Source: Hyphomicrobiaceae bacterium
GTDB lineage: Bacteria > Pseudomonadota > Alphaproteobacteria > Rhizobiales > Hyphomicrobiaceae
DNA: 46,317 nucleotides
Direction of reading: 5' to 3'
Assembly (NCBI GenBank): GCA_022844275.1
Contig: JALHMB010000017.1
Span: forward strand, 1-46,317
Both the position numbers and the translations under genes were made by a program. The first letter of the stretch is position 1, and the number at the start of each line of letters is the position of its first letter. Shown in pieces: positions 17,275 through 25,841 of the stretch. Under the pieces are notes generated by a model. The model worked only from the letters and a program-made list of their open reading frames with translations, did no database searches and was not told where the DNA came from.

Positions 17275-17317
17275 TGACTGTTTGCCAAGCCGGCCTACCG
17301 GCCCCGGCCAACAGTCA
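17275..17317 (+). terminator. Long hairpin after the sulfite-oxidation genes
   Basis: TGACTGTTTGCC (17275-17286) pairs with GGCCAACAGTCA (17306-17317) with a single mismatch, and the loop can itself fold through CCGGCC and GGCC. It starts 22 bases after the cytochrome stop. There is no T run, so it may slow or end transcription only with help. The remaining gap to 17531 shows no gene I can support. Confidence 0.4.
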
Positions 17318-17531
17318 TCTCGGCGATCGATCAATCCCACGGCGCTCCCTGGAGCGGTTCCGACAACCGTTGGTATTAATCTGAAGGGCTCGGCTGCCGC
17401 CAGGAAAGTCGACCCGCGCCGTACGCTGTCGTGCATAAATAGCGTGCCATGCACGATCATCGCGTGGCCGACAACATACGTGATCGACGCCAGCGTACGG
17501 TCCGGCGAGAACATCACGCGCGAAGCAGGGT

Positions 17532-17735
17532 TCAGTGGAAAGCTTCACCAGCCTTGATGCCGAGCTTCTTGAAGATCATGGCTGCCGGGCAGAAGCCGGT
17601 GAACGACGCCTGGATCAGGTTGAGGCCGACGAAGGCGGTCAGGAGGTACCAGTAGGGTGAGACGTAGTACCCGACCGCCAGCGACACGAGCACCATGAGG
17701 CCGGCGAACATCAGGACGGCACGATCGAGAGACAT
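17532..17735 (-). CDS. DUF2892 inner-membrane protein, YgaP C-terminal type
   Basis: 67 residues with two hydrophobic spans (VLMFAGLMVLVSLAVGYYVS and WYLLTAFVGLNLIQASFTGF) and the family signature FTGFCPA with one Cys. The start has a strong AAGGAG ribosome site. It follows SQR on the same strand with a 77-base gap. DUF2892 occurs either alone or attached to rhodanese domains in sulfur-handling operons, so a role near sulfide oxidation is likely, but the biochemical function is unknown. A second copy lies at 34549-34758. Confidence 0.88.
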   Translation of the reverse strand: MSLDRAVLMFAGLMVLVSLAVGYYVSPYWYLLTAFVGLNLIQASFTGFCPAAMIFKKLGIKAGEAFH

Positions 17736-17812
17736 CGTCTTTCTCCTTTATTGTGTAGGCTTTATCCGTCTTTTCAGCAGCTGTACTGCCACGCGCGGCG
17801 TTCGGGTGGGTG

Positions 17813-19090
17813 TCACGGCGTATCCTTTATCTTGCGGATGCCAAGCCGCTCGAGCAGGAACCGCTCGTAGAATGGCTCACTTTCGCCGTGCCGGATCTTG
17901 CGCAGGAAATATTTCTCGAAAGCGACCTTCGCGAGGTGCACCCACTGACCCTTCGATGACCAGTTGAGGTTGCGTGGCGGGATCTGCGGTTGCGCGACGA
18001 AGGCGACTCCCGTGTCGCCGAAATCCGCTAGGCAGATCGCGTTCCACGTCGGGCGGGCCTTCGCCTCGTTCCCGCGGAGCACGGCGCCGATGTGCTCGGC
18101 CGTCGCTGTCACCATGGACTCGATCATGAAGCCGGTCTTCGGCACGCCGACCGGCACGGGCGTCGGCCCCACCGGGGGAATGGCGACGCAGACGCCGGTC
18201 GCAAACACATTCGGGAAGGCCGGACTGCGCTGGAACTCGTCCACCAACACGAAGCCGCGCGGGTTGGTCAGTCCCTCAATGCCACGCACCGCCGCGACGC
18301 CCCTGAACGCCGGCAGCAGCATGGAATAGGCGAACGGCAGTTCAGACGTCTTGAGCACCTTGCCGTCCTCGCCGATCTCCTCAACGGTCATCTTGTCCTT
18401 GGCCGCGTCCTTGACCCGCGCATTGGTGATCCACTTGATGTGGCGCTCCCTCAGCTCGCTCTCGAGCAGGGTCTTGGTATCGCCGACACCGTCGAGACCG
18501 AGATGACCGATGTAGGGCTCCGCCGTGACGAATGTCATCGGTACGCGGTGACGGAGGCGTCGCTTGCGCAACTCCGTTTCCACCATGAACAGGAATTCAT
18601 AGGCCGGTCCGAAGCAGGACGCGCCCTGCACCGCGCCGATCACTACCGGACCCGGATTCGCAATGAACCGATCGAAAGCCTCCTTGGCTTTCTCTGCATG
18701 ATCGACTCGGCATACCGATTGCGTGTTGGCGTCCGGTCCGAGGCCCGGCACTTCATCGAAGGCCAGATCCGGTCCTGTGGCAATGACCAGAAAATCGTAG
18801 CTCACCGAAGTGCCGTCGACGAGTTCGATGCGATTCTCGCTCGGCAGCACGCGGCGCGCACCTTGAGTGAGGAAGTTGATGTTCTTGCGTCGCATGATTT
18901 CTGAGAGGTCGATCTCGATGCTGCTACGCTCGCGCCAGCCGATCGCCACCCACGGGTTCGACGGTACGAAGTGGTAGCGCGGGGTATCGGTTATGATTGT
19001 CAGTCGGTCTTCCGACCGCAGCTGCGGCACAAGCTCGTAGGCCATCAGCGTGCCGCTGAGGCCGGCTCCGAGAACAACGATATCCGACAT
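17813..19090 (-). CDS. sqr: Sulfide:quinone oxidoreductase
   Basis: The 425-residue FAD enzyme begins with the dinucleotide fold IVVLGAGLSGTLMAYELV. It has the family segment RYHFVPSNPWVAIGWR and three Cys at 127 (SVCRVD), 159 (GASCFGPAYEF) and 353 (AICLADFGDTG), spaced as in characterised SQRs that use a three-Cys relay. The C-terminus (KVAFEKYFLRKIRHG) is the amphipathic membrane-binding end. It oxidises sulfide to polysulfide or persulfide and reduces quinone. It is transcribed away from a thiol-type ArsR repressor, with a 70-110-base shared control region. The DUF2892 gene follows on the same strand. Confidence 0.92.
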   Translation of the reverse strand: MSDIVVLGAGLSGTLMAYELVPQLRSEDRLTIITDTPRYHFVPSNPWVAIGWRERSSIEIDLSEIMRRKNINFLTQGARRVLPSENRIELVDGTSVSYDFLVIATGPDLAFDEVPGLGPDANTQSVCRVDHAEKAKEAFDRFIANPGPVVIGAVQGASCFGPAYEFLFMVETELRKRRLRHRVPMTFVTAEPYIGHLGLDGVGDTKTLLESELRERHIKWITNARVKDAAKDKMTVEEIGEDGKVLKTSELPFAYSMLLPAFRGVAAVRGIEGLTNPRGFVLVDEFQRSPAFPNVFATGVCVAIPPVGPTPVPVGVPKTGFMIESMVTATAEHIGAVLRGNEAKARPTWNAICLADFGDTGVAFVAQPQIPPRNLNWSSKGQWVHLAKVAFEKYFLRKIRHGESEPFYERFLLERLGIRKIKDTP

Positions 19091-19149
19091 ATGCGCACTC
19101 CCTAGTTCCTCACCGCTCCCGGGGCTTCTTCGTCTCGCCTGTCATTGAC

Positions 19150-19174
19150 ATATATTCGTGAATGCGTATATTCG
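19150..19174. promoter_or_regulatory. AT-rich operator candidate between SQR and the ArsR repressor
   Basis: TATATTCG occurs twice as a direct repeat (19151-19158 and 19167-19174). ATATA at 19150-19154 and TATAT at 19167-19171 form an imperfect inverted repeat, with ATTC-GT-GAAT inside. AT-rich palindromes in the divergent promoter are the known type of site for BigR/SqrR repressors. It overlaps the first possible ATG (19162) of the repressor, which favours a start further downstream. Confidence 0.55.
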
Positions 19175-19179
19175 CAATT

Positions 19180-19554
19180 ATGAAAATAAAGATCGAGCGT
19201 ATGCAGGCTGCGGCCGATCGCGCCAGCGAACTCTTGAAGGCGATGGCGAACCGTCATCGGCTACTCATCCTCTGTCAGCTCGTCGAGCGCGAAAGGTCCG
19301 TCGGCGAGCTGGCCGAATTCCTCGGCATTCGGGACTCCGGTGTCTCGCAACATCTGGCCCTCCTTCGCAAAGACGGACTCGTCGTCGCCCGCCGAGATGG
19401 GCAGACGATCTGGTATTCGATTGCCAGCGCGGAGGCGCGCGCCCTGCTCTCGACGCTCTACGATGTCTTCTGCGCGCCGACGAAGGGGCGGCGTCCGAAG
19501 CCAATGCGCAAAATTACATCACGCGGGCGGCGCCGTATTGAGGAGGATCAATGA
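19180..19554 (+). CDS. ArsR-family repressor of the SqrR/BigR (persulfide-sensing) type
   Basis: About 124 residues from ATG 19180; ATG 19162 and 19201 are also in frame, and the first lies inside the operator. The winged helix is typical (LLKAMANRHRLLILCQLVE, SVGELAEFLGIRDSGVSQHL, ALLRKDGLVVARRDGQTIWY). The two Cys, in LILCQL and DVFCAP, are 66 residues apart, the same spacing as Cys41/Cys107 in SqrR and Cys42/Cys108 in BigR, which form a tetrasulfide bridge on persulfide exposure. The metal ELCVCDL motif is absent. It probably represses both SQR and its own RND operon; its stop overlaps the adaptor start. Confidence 0.88.
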   Translation: MKIKIERMQAAADRASELLKAMANRHRLLILCQLVERERSVGELAEFLGIRDSGVSQHLALLRKDGLVVARRDGQTIWYSIASAEARALLSTLYDVFCAPTKGRRPKPMRKITSRGRRRIEEDQ

Positions 19555-20603
19555 GGCAGTCGCAATTGTCGTTTCCCTATGAAGGTGAGCTATACGATAG
19601 GCGATGCCCCATGCTGCTGAGATTGCTTGCCGCGTTCGCGATCATGATCGTCCCGATACCGGTCGCGACCGCAGCCGATGCGCATGTCGTGGCTGCCGTC
19701 CGAATCTCCGATGATAAGGCGGTGTTCGCAACCGTCGAGGCGCCAAAGCCGGTCCCAGCCAGGGTCCGCACCGGGGGAACAGTCGCCCAGCTCACCATCA
19801 AGGAAGGCGACGAGGTCACAGCAGGACAGGTCATCGCCACCGTCGGCGATGAAAAACTTGCCTTACAGATGAAGTCGCTTGACGCCCAGATCGCCGGGCT
19901 GGAGGCGCAACTCGCGCAGGCAAAGACCGATCTGTCCCGGACCGAGAGCCTGTTCGAGCGCGGCACAACGCCAAGAGCACGGCTAGACGAAGTGCGTACC
20001 TCCGTAAATGTAGCCGAGAATGCGCTGCGGGCGCGCGTCGCCGAGCGCTCCGTCGTCGATCGACAACTAACCGAGGGTCAAGTTCTATCGCCGACCGCGG
20101 GGCGCGTGCTGAGCGTGCCCTACACGATCGGGGCGGTCGTACTTCCCGGTGAGGTTGTTGCGACCATTGCCGAGCAGAATTTTGTGCTCCGCCTGCGCGT
20201 TCCCGAGCGCCACGCCCAGTTCCTCAAGGCCGGTGATCGCGTCCGCGTCGACGGTGCCGAGATCGGACTGTCCGGTACCCGCTTCGGAACTATCAAACTC
20301 GTCTATCCGCAGATCGAGGATGGCCGCGTGACCGCCGACGCCGTGGTGGAAAGTCTCGGCGACTACTTCGTCGCCAGGCGCATCCGCGTGTGGGTTTCGG
20401 GCGGCGAGCGCCAGGCCTTCGTGGTGCCGTCGTCGTTCGTCTCAACGCGGTTCGGCATCGACTACGTGACGCTGCAGCTCGGTTCCCAAAAATCCATGGA
20501 CGTTCCCGTGCAGCGCGGACGCGCGCACCCGACACCAGAGATGTCCGACGGCGTCGAGATCCTGTCCGGCATCAAGACCGGCGACCGGCTGGTGCAACCG
20601 TGA
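19551..20603 (+). CDS. RND efflux periplasmic adaptor in the sulfide-responsive operon
   Basis: Up to 350 residues. ATG 19551 has an excellent GAGGAGG site and overlaps the repressor stop, but it gives a 20-residue polar leader before the signal peptide; ATG 19611 (MLLRLLAAFAIMIVPIPVAT) is the alternative. The body is a short HlyD-type adaptor: lipoyl half (GGTVAQLTIKEGDEVTAGQV), a coiled coil at about 105-165 (SLDAQIAGLEAQLAQAKTDL), the second lipoyl half and barrel. The hairpin is short, as in small RND adaptors. It should couple the pump encoded by the overlapping next gene to an outer-membrane channel, which is not encoded here. Confidence 0.87.
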   Translation: MRQSQLSFPYEGELYDRRCPMLLRLLAAFAIMIVPIPVATAADAHVVAAVRISDDKAVFATVEAPKPVPARVRTGGTVAQLTIKEGDEVTAGQVIATVGDEKLALQMKSLDAQIAGLEAQLAQAKTDLSRTESLFERGTTPRARLDEVRTSVNVAENALRARVAERSVVDRQLTEGQVLSPTAGRVLSVPYTIGAVVLPGEVVATIAEQNFVLRLRVPERHAQFLKAGDRVRVDGAEIGLSGTRFGTIKLVYPQIEDGRVTADAVVESLGDYFVARRIRVWVSGGERQAFVVPSSFVSTRFGIDYVTLQLGSQKSMDVPVQRGRAHPTPEMSDGVEILSGIKTGDRLVQP

Positions 20604-23600
20604 ATCTCGGCCTCTCCGGGCGTCTGACGCGCGCCACCATCCACTCCCCGCTGACGCCACTGTTCCTGCTCGCGGCTATCGCCATGGGTCTGATCGCGCT
20701 TCTTGTCATCCCGCGCGAGGAGGAACCGCAGATCAGCGTGCCGATGGTCGACATCCGCGTCAACGCCGATGGCCTCAAGGCGCCCGATGCCGTCGAGCTG
20801 GTGACCAAGCCACTTGAGACCATCGTCAAGGCCATCGACGGTGTCGAGCACGTCTACAGCCAGAGCGAGGATGATCGCGTCATGGTGACGGCGCGGTTCC
20901 TGGTCGGCACCAAGGCAGAAGACGCGATCCTGCGTGTACATGAGAAGATCCGCGCCAATACGGACCGCATTCCCGTCGGGATTTCCGAGCCACTGATCGT
21001 CGGCCGCGGCATCAACGACGTGGCGATCCTGACGCTCACCCTGTCGCCGAAGCCAGAAGCCGCAGGCCGCTGGACTGACACGGATCTCTACGAGCTGGCG
21101 GATAAGCTGCGCACCGAGTTGATGAAGGTCGAGAATGTCGGCCTTACATATACCTCCGGCGGCAGCCCGCAGCAGATCCGTGTGGAACCGTCTCCAGAGA
21201 AGCTCGCCCTCTACGGCATCACGCTGCAGCAGCTCGTCGCAAAGGTGCGCGAGGCCAACCGCTCATTCCTCGCTGGCCAGGTGCGCGACGCCGGCTCCAC
21301 CAGAGCCGTTGCAGCGGGGCAGACGCTGTCCGGTGTGCCCGACATCGGCCTTCTGCTAGTCACCGCGCGCGACGGAAGGCCGGTTTACGTCAACGATGTC
21401 GCCTCCATCGTCACCGGGCCGAGTCTAAGGGAGCATCGCGTGTGGAACGACGCGCCCGATGCTGCCAGCGTCTGGCATCGCACGCCAGCCGTCAGCATCG
21501 CCGTCGCGAAGCGGGCCGGCGCCAACGCCGTCGTCGTGGCTGAGGATCTGCTGCACCGTTTGGACTCCGTGAGGGGCCGGCTTATCCCAGAGGGTGTCAC
21601 CGTCACGGTCACGCGCGACTATGGCGAGACAGCCAACGAGAAGGCCAACGAGCTGCTGTTTCACCTCGGGCTCGCGACCGTCTCCATCGTCATCCTGATC
21701 TCGGTGGCTATCGGCTGGCGGGAGGCCGTCGTCACGCTCGTCGTCATCCCGACGACGATCCTCCTGACGCTGTTCGCTGCCAACCTGATGGGCTACACCA
21801 TCAATCGCGTCAGCCTGTTCGCGCTCATCTTCTCAATCGGCATCCTCGTCGACGATGCCATTGTCGTGGTCGAAAACATCGCCCGTCACTGGGCCATGCC
21901 CGACGATCGCCCACGTCTTCAGGCGGCGATCGAGGCTGTTGCCGAGGTCGGTAACCCGACGATCGTCGCTACGTTGACGGTCGTGGCGGCGCTGCTTCCC
22001 ATGCTGTTCGTATCGGGCCTGATGGGGCCATACATGGCGCCGATCCCCGCCAACGCCTCTGCCGCCATGCTGTTTTCGTTCTTCGTCGCGATGGTCGTGG
22101 CGCCCTGGCTGATGCTGAGGCTGGCGCCGGGCAGGGCTGCCGCATCGACTGTGCATGATCAGCAAGGTGAAGGCTTGCTCGGTCGCCTCTATAGGCGTTT
22201 GGCTGAGCCGGTTATCCGGAGCCGCCGCTCGGCGTGGATCTTTCTCCTCGGCGTCGGCATCGCGACGCTCGCCGCGTTGGTACTGTTCGCCACCAAGTCG
22301 GTGACGGTGAAACTGCTGCCGTTCGACAACAAGTCGGAACTCGCCGTCGTGCTCGACCTACCGGAGGGCGCGAGCCTCGAAGATACAGAGCGCACTCTGT
22401 TTGCAATGGCCGATATTGCGCGCGGTCTGCTTGAGGTCCGCTCCATCCAGTCCTATGCCGGCACAGCGGCGCCGTTCAATTTCAATGGGCTGGTGCGGCA
22501 CTACTATCTGCGCCAGTCGGTCGAGTTGGGAGAGTTACAACTGAATCTGGCACCGCGCGGCGAGCGTTCCCGTGCCAGCCACGCAATCGCACTCGATCTG
22601 CGGGAACGCCTGAAGCAAGTGGCGGTGCCTGTAGGCACAAGCGTCAAGGTGGTTGAGGTGCCACCGGGACCACCCGTTCTGGCGACGCTGCTGGCGGAAA
22701 TCTATGGTCCCAATTCCGATACACGGCGCGCTGTCGCACGCGAGGTGAAGACGATCTTCGCCTCGGTGCCGTTCATCGTAGATGTCGATGATTCTATCGG
22801 CGAGCCGCGGCCGCGGCTGCGCGTGTCCATCGACCAGGACCGGCTGGAATTCTTCGGCGTTGCACAGAGCGATGTGTACGACACCCTCCAGATGCTGCTC
22901 GGTGGTGTCTCCGTCGGCTATTCGCATCGCGGCGAGGATCGCAATCCGATCGAGATTGCCGTGCGGCTTCCCACGAGTGCGCTCGCCTGGTCGGAGGCGA
23001 TGGCCTCGACGCCAGTGCCGGCCAACGCGCTGCCGGGCAATCGCAGCGTGGTGGAGCTTGGCGAGGTCGTCCGCGTGACCAAGGAGGCGGGCTCGCCGGT
23101 CATCTTTCGGCGTGACGGCCGCTTTGCCGACATGGTGATGGCCGAGCTTGCCGGCGCCTACGAAGCGCCGATCTACGGTATGGCGGAGGTTGCACGTCTC
23201 ATAGACGCACATGACTGGAGGACGCTGCCAAAGCCGGCCTTGAGCCTGTACGGCCAGCCGGCCGATGAATCGAAGCCCACGCTGCTTTGGGACGGCGAGT
23301 GGGAGATCACCTATGTCACGTTCCGCGACATGGGGGCGGCGTTCGCCGTCGCCATCCTTGGAATCTACGTGCTGGTCGTGGCACAGTTCGGCAGCTTCCG
23401 CCTCCCGCTCGTCATCCTGACGCCAATTCCGCTGACGCTGATCGGCATTATGCTCGGGCACTGGCTGTTCGGTGCGCCGTTCACAGCCACGTCCATGATC
23501 GGCTTCATCGCGCTCGCAGGCATCATCGTACGCAACTCGATTCTTCTGGTCGACTTCATTCGCCACGGGCAACGGCCCGATAGGCCGCTGCGCGAGGTTC

Positions 23601-23833
23601 TGCTGGAGGCCGGAGCGGTGCGCTTCAAGCCCATCCTGCTGACGGCGCTCGCCGCCATGATCGGCGCCGCGACTATCCTCGTCGATCCCATCTTCCAGGG
23701 GCTCGCGATCTCGCTTCTGTTCGGGCTCGCGTCCTCGACACTGCTCACCGTCCTGGTCATTCCCGCCATCTACATTGTCCTCCGCGACGACAGCAGAGCG
23801 CCCATTTCCCAACGGGGAAACCACTCCGCATAG
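20600..23833 (+). CDS. RND efflux permease (AcrB superfamily), probably sulfide/redox-regulated
   Basis: About 1077 residues from GTG 20600, which overlaps the adaptor stop (GTGA) and begins NLGLSGRLTRATIHSPLTPL; longer upstream reading is antisense noise. It has the usual two-fold RND layout. TM1 is followed by LLVIPREEEPQISVPMVDIR, TM4 carries GILVDDAIVVVEN with Asp418/Asp419, and the second half ends with SMIGFIALAGIIVRNSILLV and the last spans. The motif set is closer to general RND pumps than to the heavy-metal group. Control by a persulfide-sensing repressor suggests export of a sulfur compound or a product of sulfide stress; the substrate is unknown. Confidence 0.9.
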   Translation: MNLGLSGRLTRATIHSPLTPLFLLAAIAMGLIALLVIPREEEPQISVPMVDIRVNADGLKAPDAVELVTKPLETIVKAIDGVEHVYSQSEDDRVMVTARFLVGTKAEDAILRVHEKIRANTDRIPVGISEPLIVGRGINDVAILTLTLSPKPEAAGRWTDTDLYELADKLRTELMKVENVGLTYTSGGSPQQIRVEPSPEKLALYGITLQQLVAKVREANRSFLAGQVRDAGSTRAVAAGQTLSGVPDIGLLLVTARDGRPVYVNDVASIVTGPSLREHRVWNDAPDAASVWHRTPAVSIAVAKRAGANAVVVAEDLLHRLDSVRGRLIPEGVTVTVTRDYGETANEKANELLFHLGLATVSIVILISVAIGWREAVVTLVVIPTTILLTLFAANLMGYTINRVSLFALIFSIGILVDDAIVVVENIARHWAMPDDRPRLQAAIEAVAEVGNPTIVATLTVVAALLPMLFVSGLMGPYMAPIPANASAAMLFSFFVAMVVAPWLMLRLAPGRAAASTVHDQQGEGLLGRLYRRLAEPVIRSRRSAWIFLLGVGIATLAALVLFATKSVTVKLLPFDNKSELAVVLDLPEGASLEDTERTLFAMADIARGLLEVRSIQSYAGTAAPFNFNGLVRHYYLRQSVELGELQLNLAPRGERSRASHAIALDLRERLKQVAVPVGTSVKVVEVPPGPPVLATLLAEIYGPNSDTRRAVAREVKTIFASVPFIVDVDDSIGEPRPRLRVSIDQDRLEFFGVAQSDVYDTLQMLLGGVSVGYSHRGEDRNPIEIAVRLPTSALAWSEAMASTPVPANALPGNRSVVELGEVVRVTKEAGSPVIFRRDGRFADMVMAELAGAYEAPIYGMAEVARLIDAHDWRTLPKPALSLYGQPADESKPTLLWDGEWEITYVTFRDMGAAFAVAILGIYVLVVAQFGSFRLPLVILTPIPLTLIGIMLGHWLFGAPFTATSMIGFIALAGIIVRNSILLVDFIRHGQRPDRPLREVLLEAGAVRFKPILLTALAAMIGAATILVDPIFQGLAISLLFGLASSTLLTVLVIPAIYIVLRDDSRAPISQRGNHSA

Positions 23834-24056
23834 GGCACGATGGAGCGGCGCGGGCATCGCGCCATCCTAAACCTTTGTCGAAGGAGCTCGCTTGTCAGAC
23901 CCGCGGCAGATGAGCTTTCGACACGCCTCGCTCCGGTAGCGAAGTCATCTCCGCAGTCCGACCAGATCTTGGAGAGGTCGGAACGCTAATCGCTGGGATC
24001 GACAATGATTGAAAACCAATAGAGACGAGCGGCTCATGCGGCCCAGCTACAGAAAC

Positions 24057-24434
24057 TTACGGCCCGAAGCTTGCGATGTATGCGAGCAGCGCGTCGATAT
24101 CGTCCGGCTCGAAGATGAACTCCGGCATGTCGCCGTGACCGACGACGATCCCCTCGGCAAGCGACTCGGCGAGATGTTGAACCGGGTACCGCTGGGGCAA
24201 GTCACGAAAAGGCGGCGCCTTGACGTGTGGGCTCGTTCCGGTTCGGCCCACTGCATGGCAGTGCGCGCATTCGCGCTCTGCAATGGCACGGCCGCGATCC
24301 CGTGAAGGCTGGTGGGCCGCGACCCTATTCTCGCCGAATGGCAAGAGCACCAGCGCTAGCAGGCAAATAAAACCAAGTCTCGGCACGGCGCCCCCCGTCC
24401 GGCAATTGGCGTGCTGCTGCACGCGGCAGATCAT
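24057..24434 (-). CDS. Class I cytochrome c, small soluble type
   Basis: 125 residues with a signal peptide ending about VAA-HQP (40), one heme site CAHCH at 56-60, and a probable axial Met103 in GHGDMPEF. The C-terminal helix is DDIDALLAYIASF, a normal class I fold. Its ATG overlaps the stop of the Spy-like gene (ATGA), so it is the second gene of that unit and probably shares the FNR/FixK-like site upstream of it. A periplasmic electron carrier role is likely; its partner is not evident. Confidence 0.88.
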   Translation of the reverse strand: MICRVQQHANCRTGGAVPRLGFICLLALVLLPFGENRVAAHQPSRDRGRAIAERECAHCHAVGRTGTSPHVKAPPFRDLPQRYPVQHLAESLAEGIVVGHGDMPEFIFEPDDIDALLAYIASFGP

Positions 24435-24955
24435 CTCCAGCGCATACCCATTCCGGGACCGCCCATCCCCATCATGGGCAGCACGATCTCATCCGCCTCC
24501 TTCTTCTGGCTTTCCGAGAGTCCTTGATAAAGTTGACCCCAGGCCGCCTTGATCTGCTTTAGCTCGTCGAGCCGTGCAGTCATGAACTGCTCATGGGCCT
24601 CAAGGCGCTCGACCAGCGTCTTGGCAGTGTCATCACCCGACCACTTGCCGCGCATGCGCTCCGTGCGCTTCGCGACCGACTTGCGGATCGCGTCGGCGAG
24701 CGTGTTCCACGCTGCAGACTGATCGTCCGTGATTTTAAGTTCGGTCTTCAGGAAGGCGAGACGACCGTCGACGCGATCCATCATCCCATCCGGACCGCCC
24801 CAGCGCGGACCCGAACCTTCCCCCATGTGCCATCCGCGGCCGGTGCCGCCACCATAGCCCATCATACCCGGACCGCCTTGCGCCAGAGCGACAGAGGTCA
24901 CGGCTAGTGCTGATATCGTCAGTGCAGTTAGGATTGCCTTCTTCGGCATAGGCAT
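24431..24955 (-). CDS. Spy/CpxP-like periplasmic protein, Gly/Met-rich N-terminus
   Basis: The 174-residue secreted protein starts at ATG 24955, supported by GGGAGG upstream and a signal peptide (MPMPKKAILTALTISALAVT) ending at ALA-QG. After cleavage comes a Gly/Met/Trp-rich stretch (about 26-58). A helical domain follows with LKITDDQSAAW and LSESQKKEADEI, the two LTxxQ-like repeats of the Spy/CpxP family. The C-terminal tail is Met/Gly-rich again. Such proteins are ATP-independent chaperones or metal-binding envelope stress proteins; the Met-rich ends make copper binding possible. It is co-translated with the cytochrome downstream. Confidence 0.82.
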   Translation of the reverse strand: MPMPKKAILTALTISALAVTSVALAQGGPGMMGYGGGTGRGWHMGEGSGPRWGGPDGMMDRVDGRLAFLKTELKITDDQSAAWNTLADAIRKSVAKRTERMRGKWSGDDTAKTLVERLEAHEQFMTARLDELKQIKAAWGQLYQGLSESQKKEADEIVLPMMGMGGPGMGMRWR

Positions 24956-25024
24956 AAGAGCCTCCCTAAACTTGAGCGCGAGCATTTTGAGAGCTCCACC
25001 TTGCACTGGAAGCGGCGATGCTCC

Positions 25025-25038
25025 TTGACTCGCATCAA
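25025..25038. promoter_or_regulatory. FNR/FixK-type box ahead of the Spy-cytochrome unit
   Basis: TTGACTCGCATCAA fits TTGAY-N4-RTCAA in both half sites. Its near edge is 70 bases upstream of the Spy-like ATG on the minus strand. A class II site centred at -41.5 would give a leader of about 35 bases, so the spacing is natural. Confidence 0.6.
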
Positions 25039-25282
25039 GTTGGGCAGGAGATGCAGACCGGCCCCACGGCGCACCCCGCGATCAGGCCACCGGTCTGAAC
25101 GTCGGAGATTTCTGCGCCGTGCCATCGACAGCGACCTGTCGTCGGCGTCAGGGCGGGGTACGCGAAGTTTCAACTCCGTTGATGTCGACGGCGACGGATA
25201 GCCGCGCTCGCCGGCGGATCCCTGCGGCGCAGTGCGCCTGATACGATTTGGCGAACTGAGTCGTCGACGCTGGAGCCCTTCC

Positions 25283-25753
25283 ATGGTCACCACGATCGCC
25301 ATCGTTTTGTCGCTGCTTCTCGTGGCGGCGACTGTCCTCATCCACTACGAGTTCCTGCGCGCCACATCCGCGTTCTCCAGCAGCTTGGCAATTCCTCGGC
25401 GCCCACACATCTTGGTAGTAATTGCCGGCGCGCTGATTGCACACCTTGTCGAAGTGACACTTTATGCTGCCACTTATTATATCTGCGAATTGTGGGGCGG
25501 GGTCGGGCGCATCGACGGTGTGATGGAGGGGGGCGCGCTCGACTACTTCTATTTCTCAATCACAACTTTCACCACGCTCGGCATCGGTGATGTTCACCCG
25601 CGCGGCGCCTTGCGCCTGATTGCCGGCGTTGAATCCCTCAACGGCCTTGTGCTCATTGGCTGGTCGGCATCCTTCACCTACCTTTCCATGGAGCAGTTCT
25701 GGGCCGACAAGCCGCATCCGACGCAGCATAGTTTTCGTTCCCGTCGGCGTTAA
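25283..25753 (+). CDS. Small potassium/ion-channel-like membrane protein
   Basis: 156 residues from ATG 25283, chosen for the TGGAG site 8 bases upstream and the immediate hydrophobic start. Spans lie at about 3-21, 42-62 and 115-135, with a pore loop FTTLGIGD at 96-103 between the last two. This has the TxGxGD pattern of the two-TM ion channel family (Ion_trans_2), with Ile where potassium channels usually have Tyr. No regulatory domain is attached, so gating cannot be read. It stands alone, diverging from the Spy unit. Confidence 0.8.
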   Translation: MVTTIAIVLSLLLVAATVLIHYEFLRATSAFSSSLAIPRRPHILVVIAGALIAHLVEVTLYAATYYICELWGGVGRIDGVMEGGALDYFYFSITTFTTLGIGDVHPRGALRLIAGVESLNGLVLIGWSASFTYLSMEQFWADKPHPTQHSFRSRRR

Positions 25754-25809
25754 ACGCCGTGGCGATGGCGTGGGCATCGGCACAGATGGGACATGTTATT
25801 TTCGGAGCC

Positions 25810-25841
25810 ATAGAAGCTCGTCCTGGTAGGGCGGCTTCTAT
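25810..25841 (+). terminator. Strong hairpin after the channel gene
   Basis: ATAGAAGC (25810-25817) pairs exactly with GCTTCTAT (25834-25841). The interior CGTCC pairs with GGGCG, closing on a TGGTA loop. It lies 57 bases after the channel stop; only a weak T-rich tail follows. Confidence 0.5.

Noticed and set aside
17122-17517. Minus-strand frame with a membrane-like start (FSPDRTLASITYVVGHAMIV)
   Set aside because: The first third looks protein-like, but the rest runs antisense into the cytochrome gene and has no ribosome site. It could be a fossil; not supportable.
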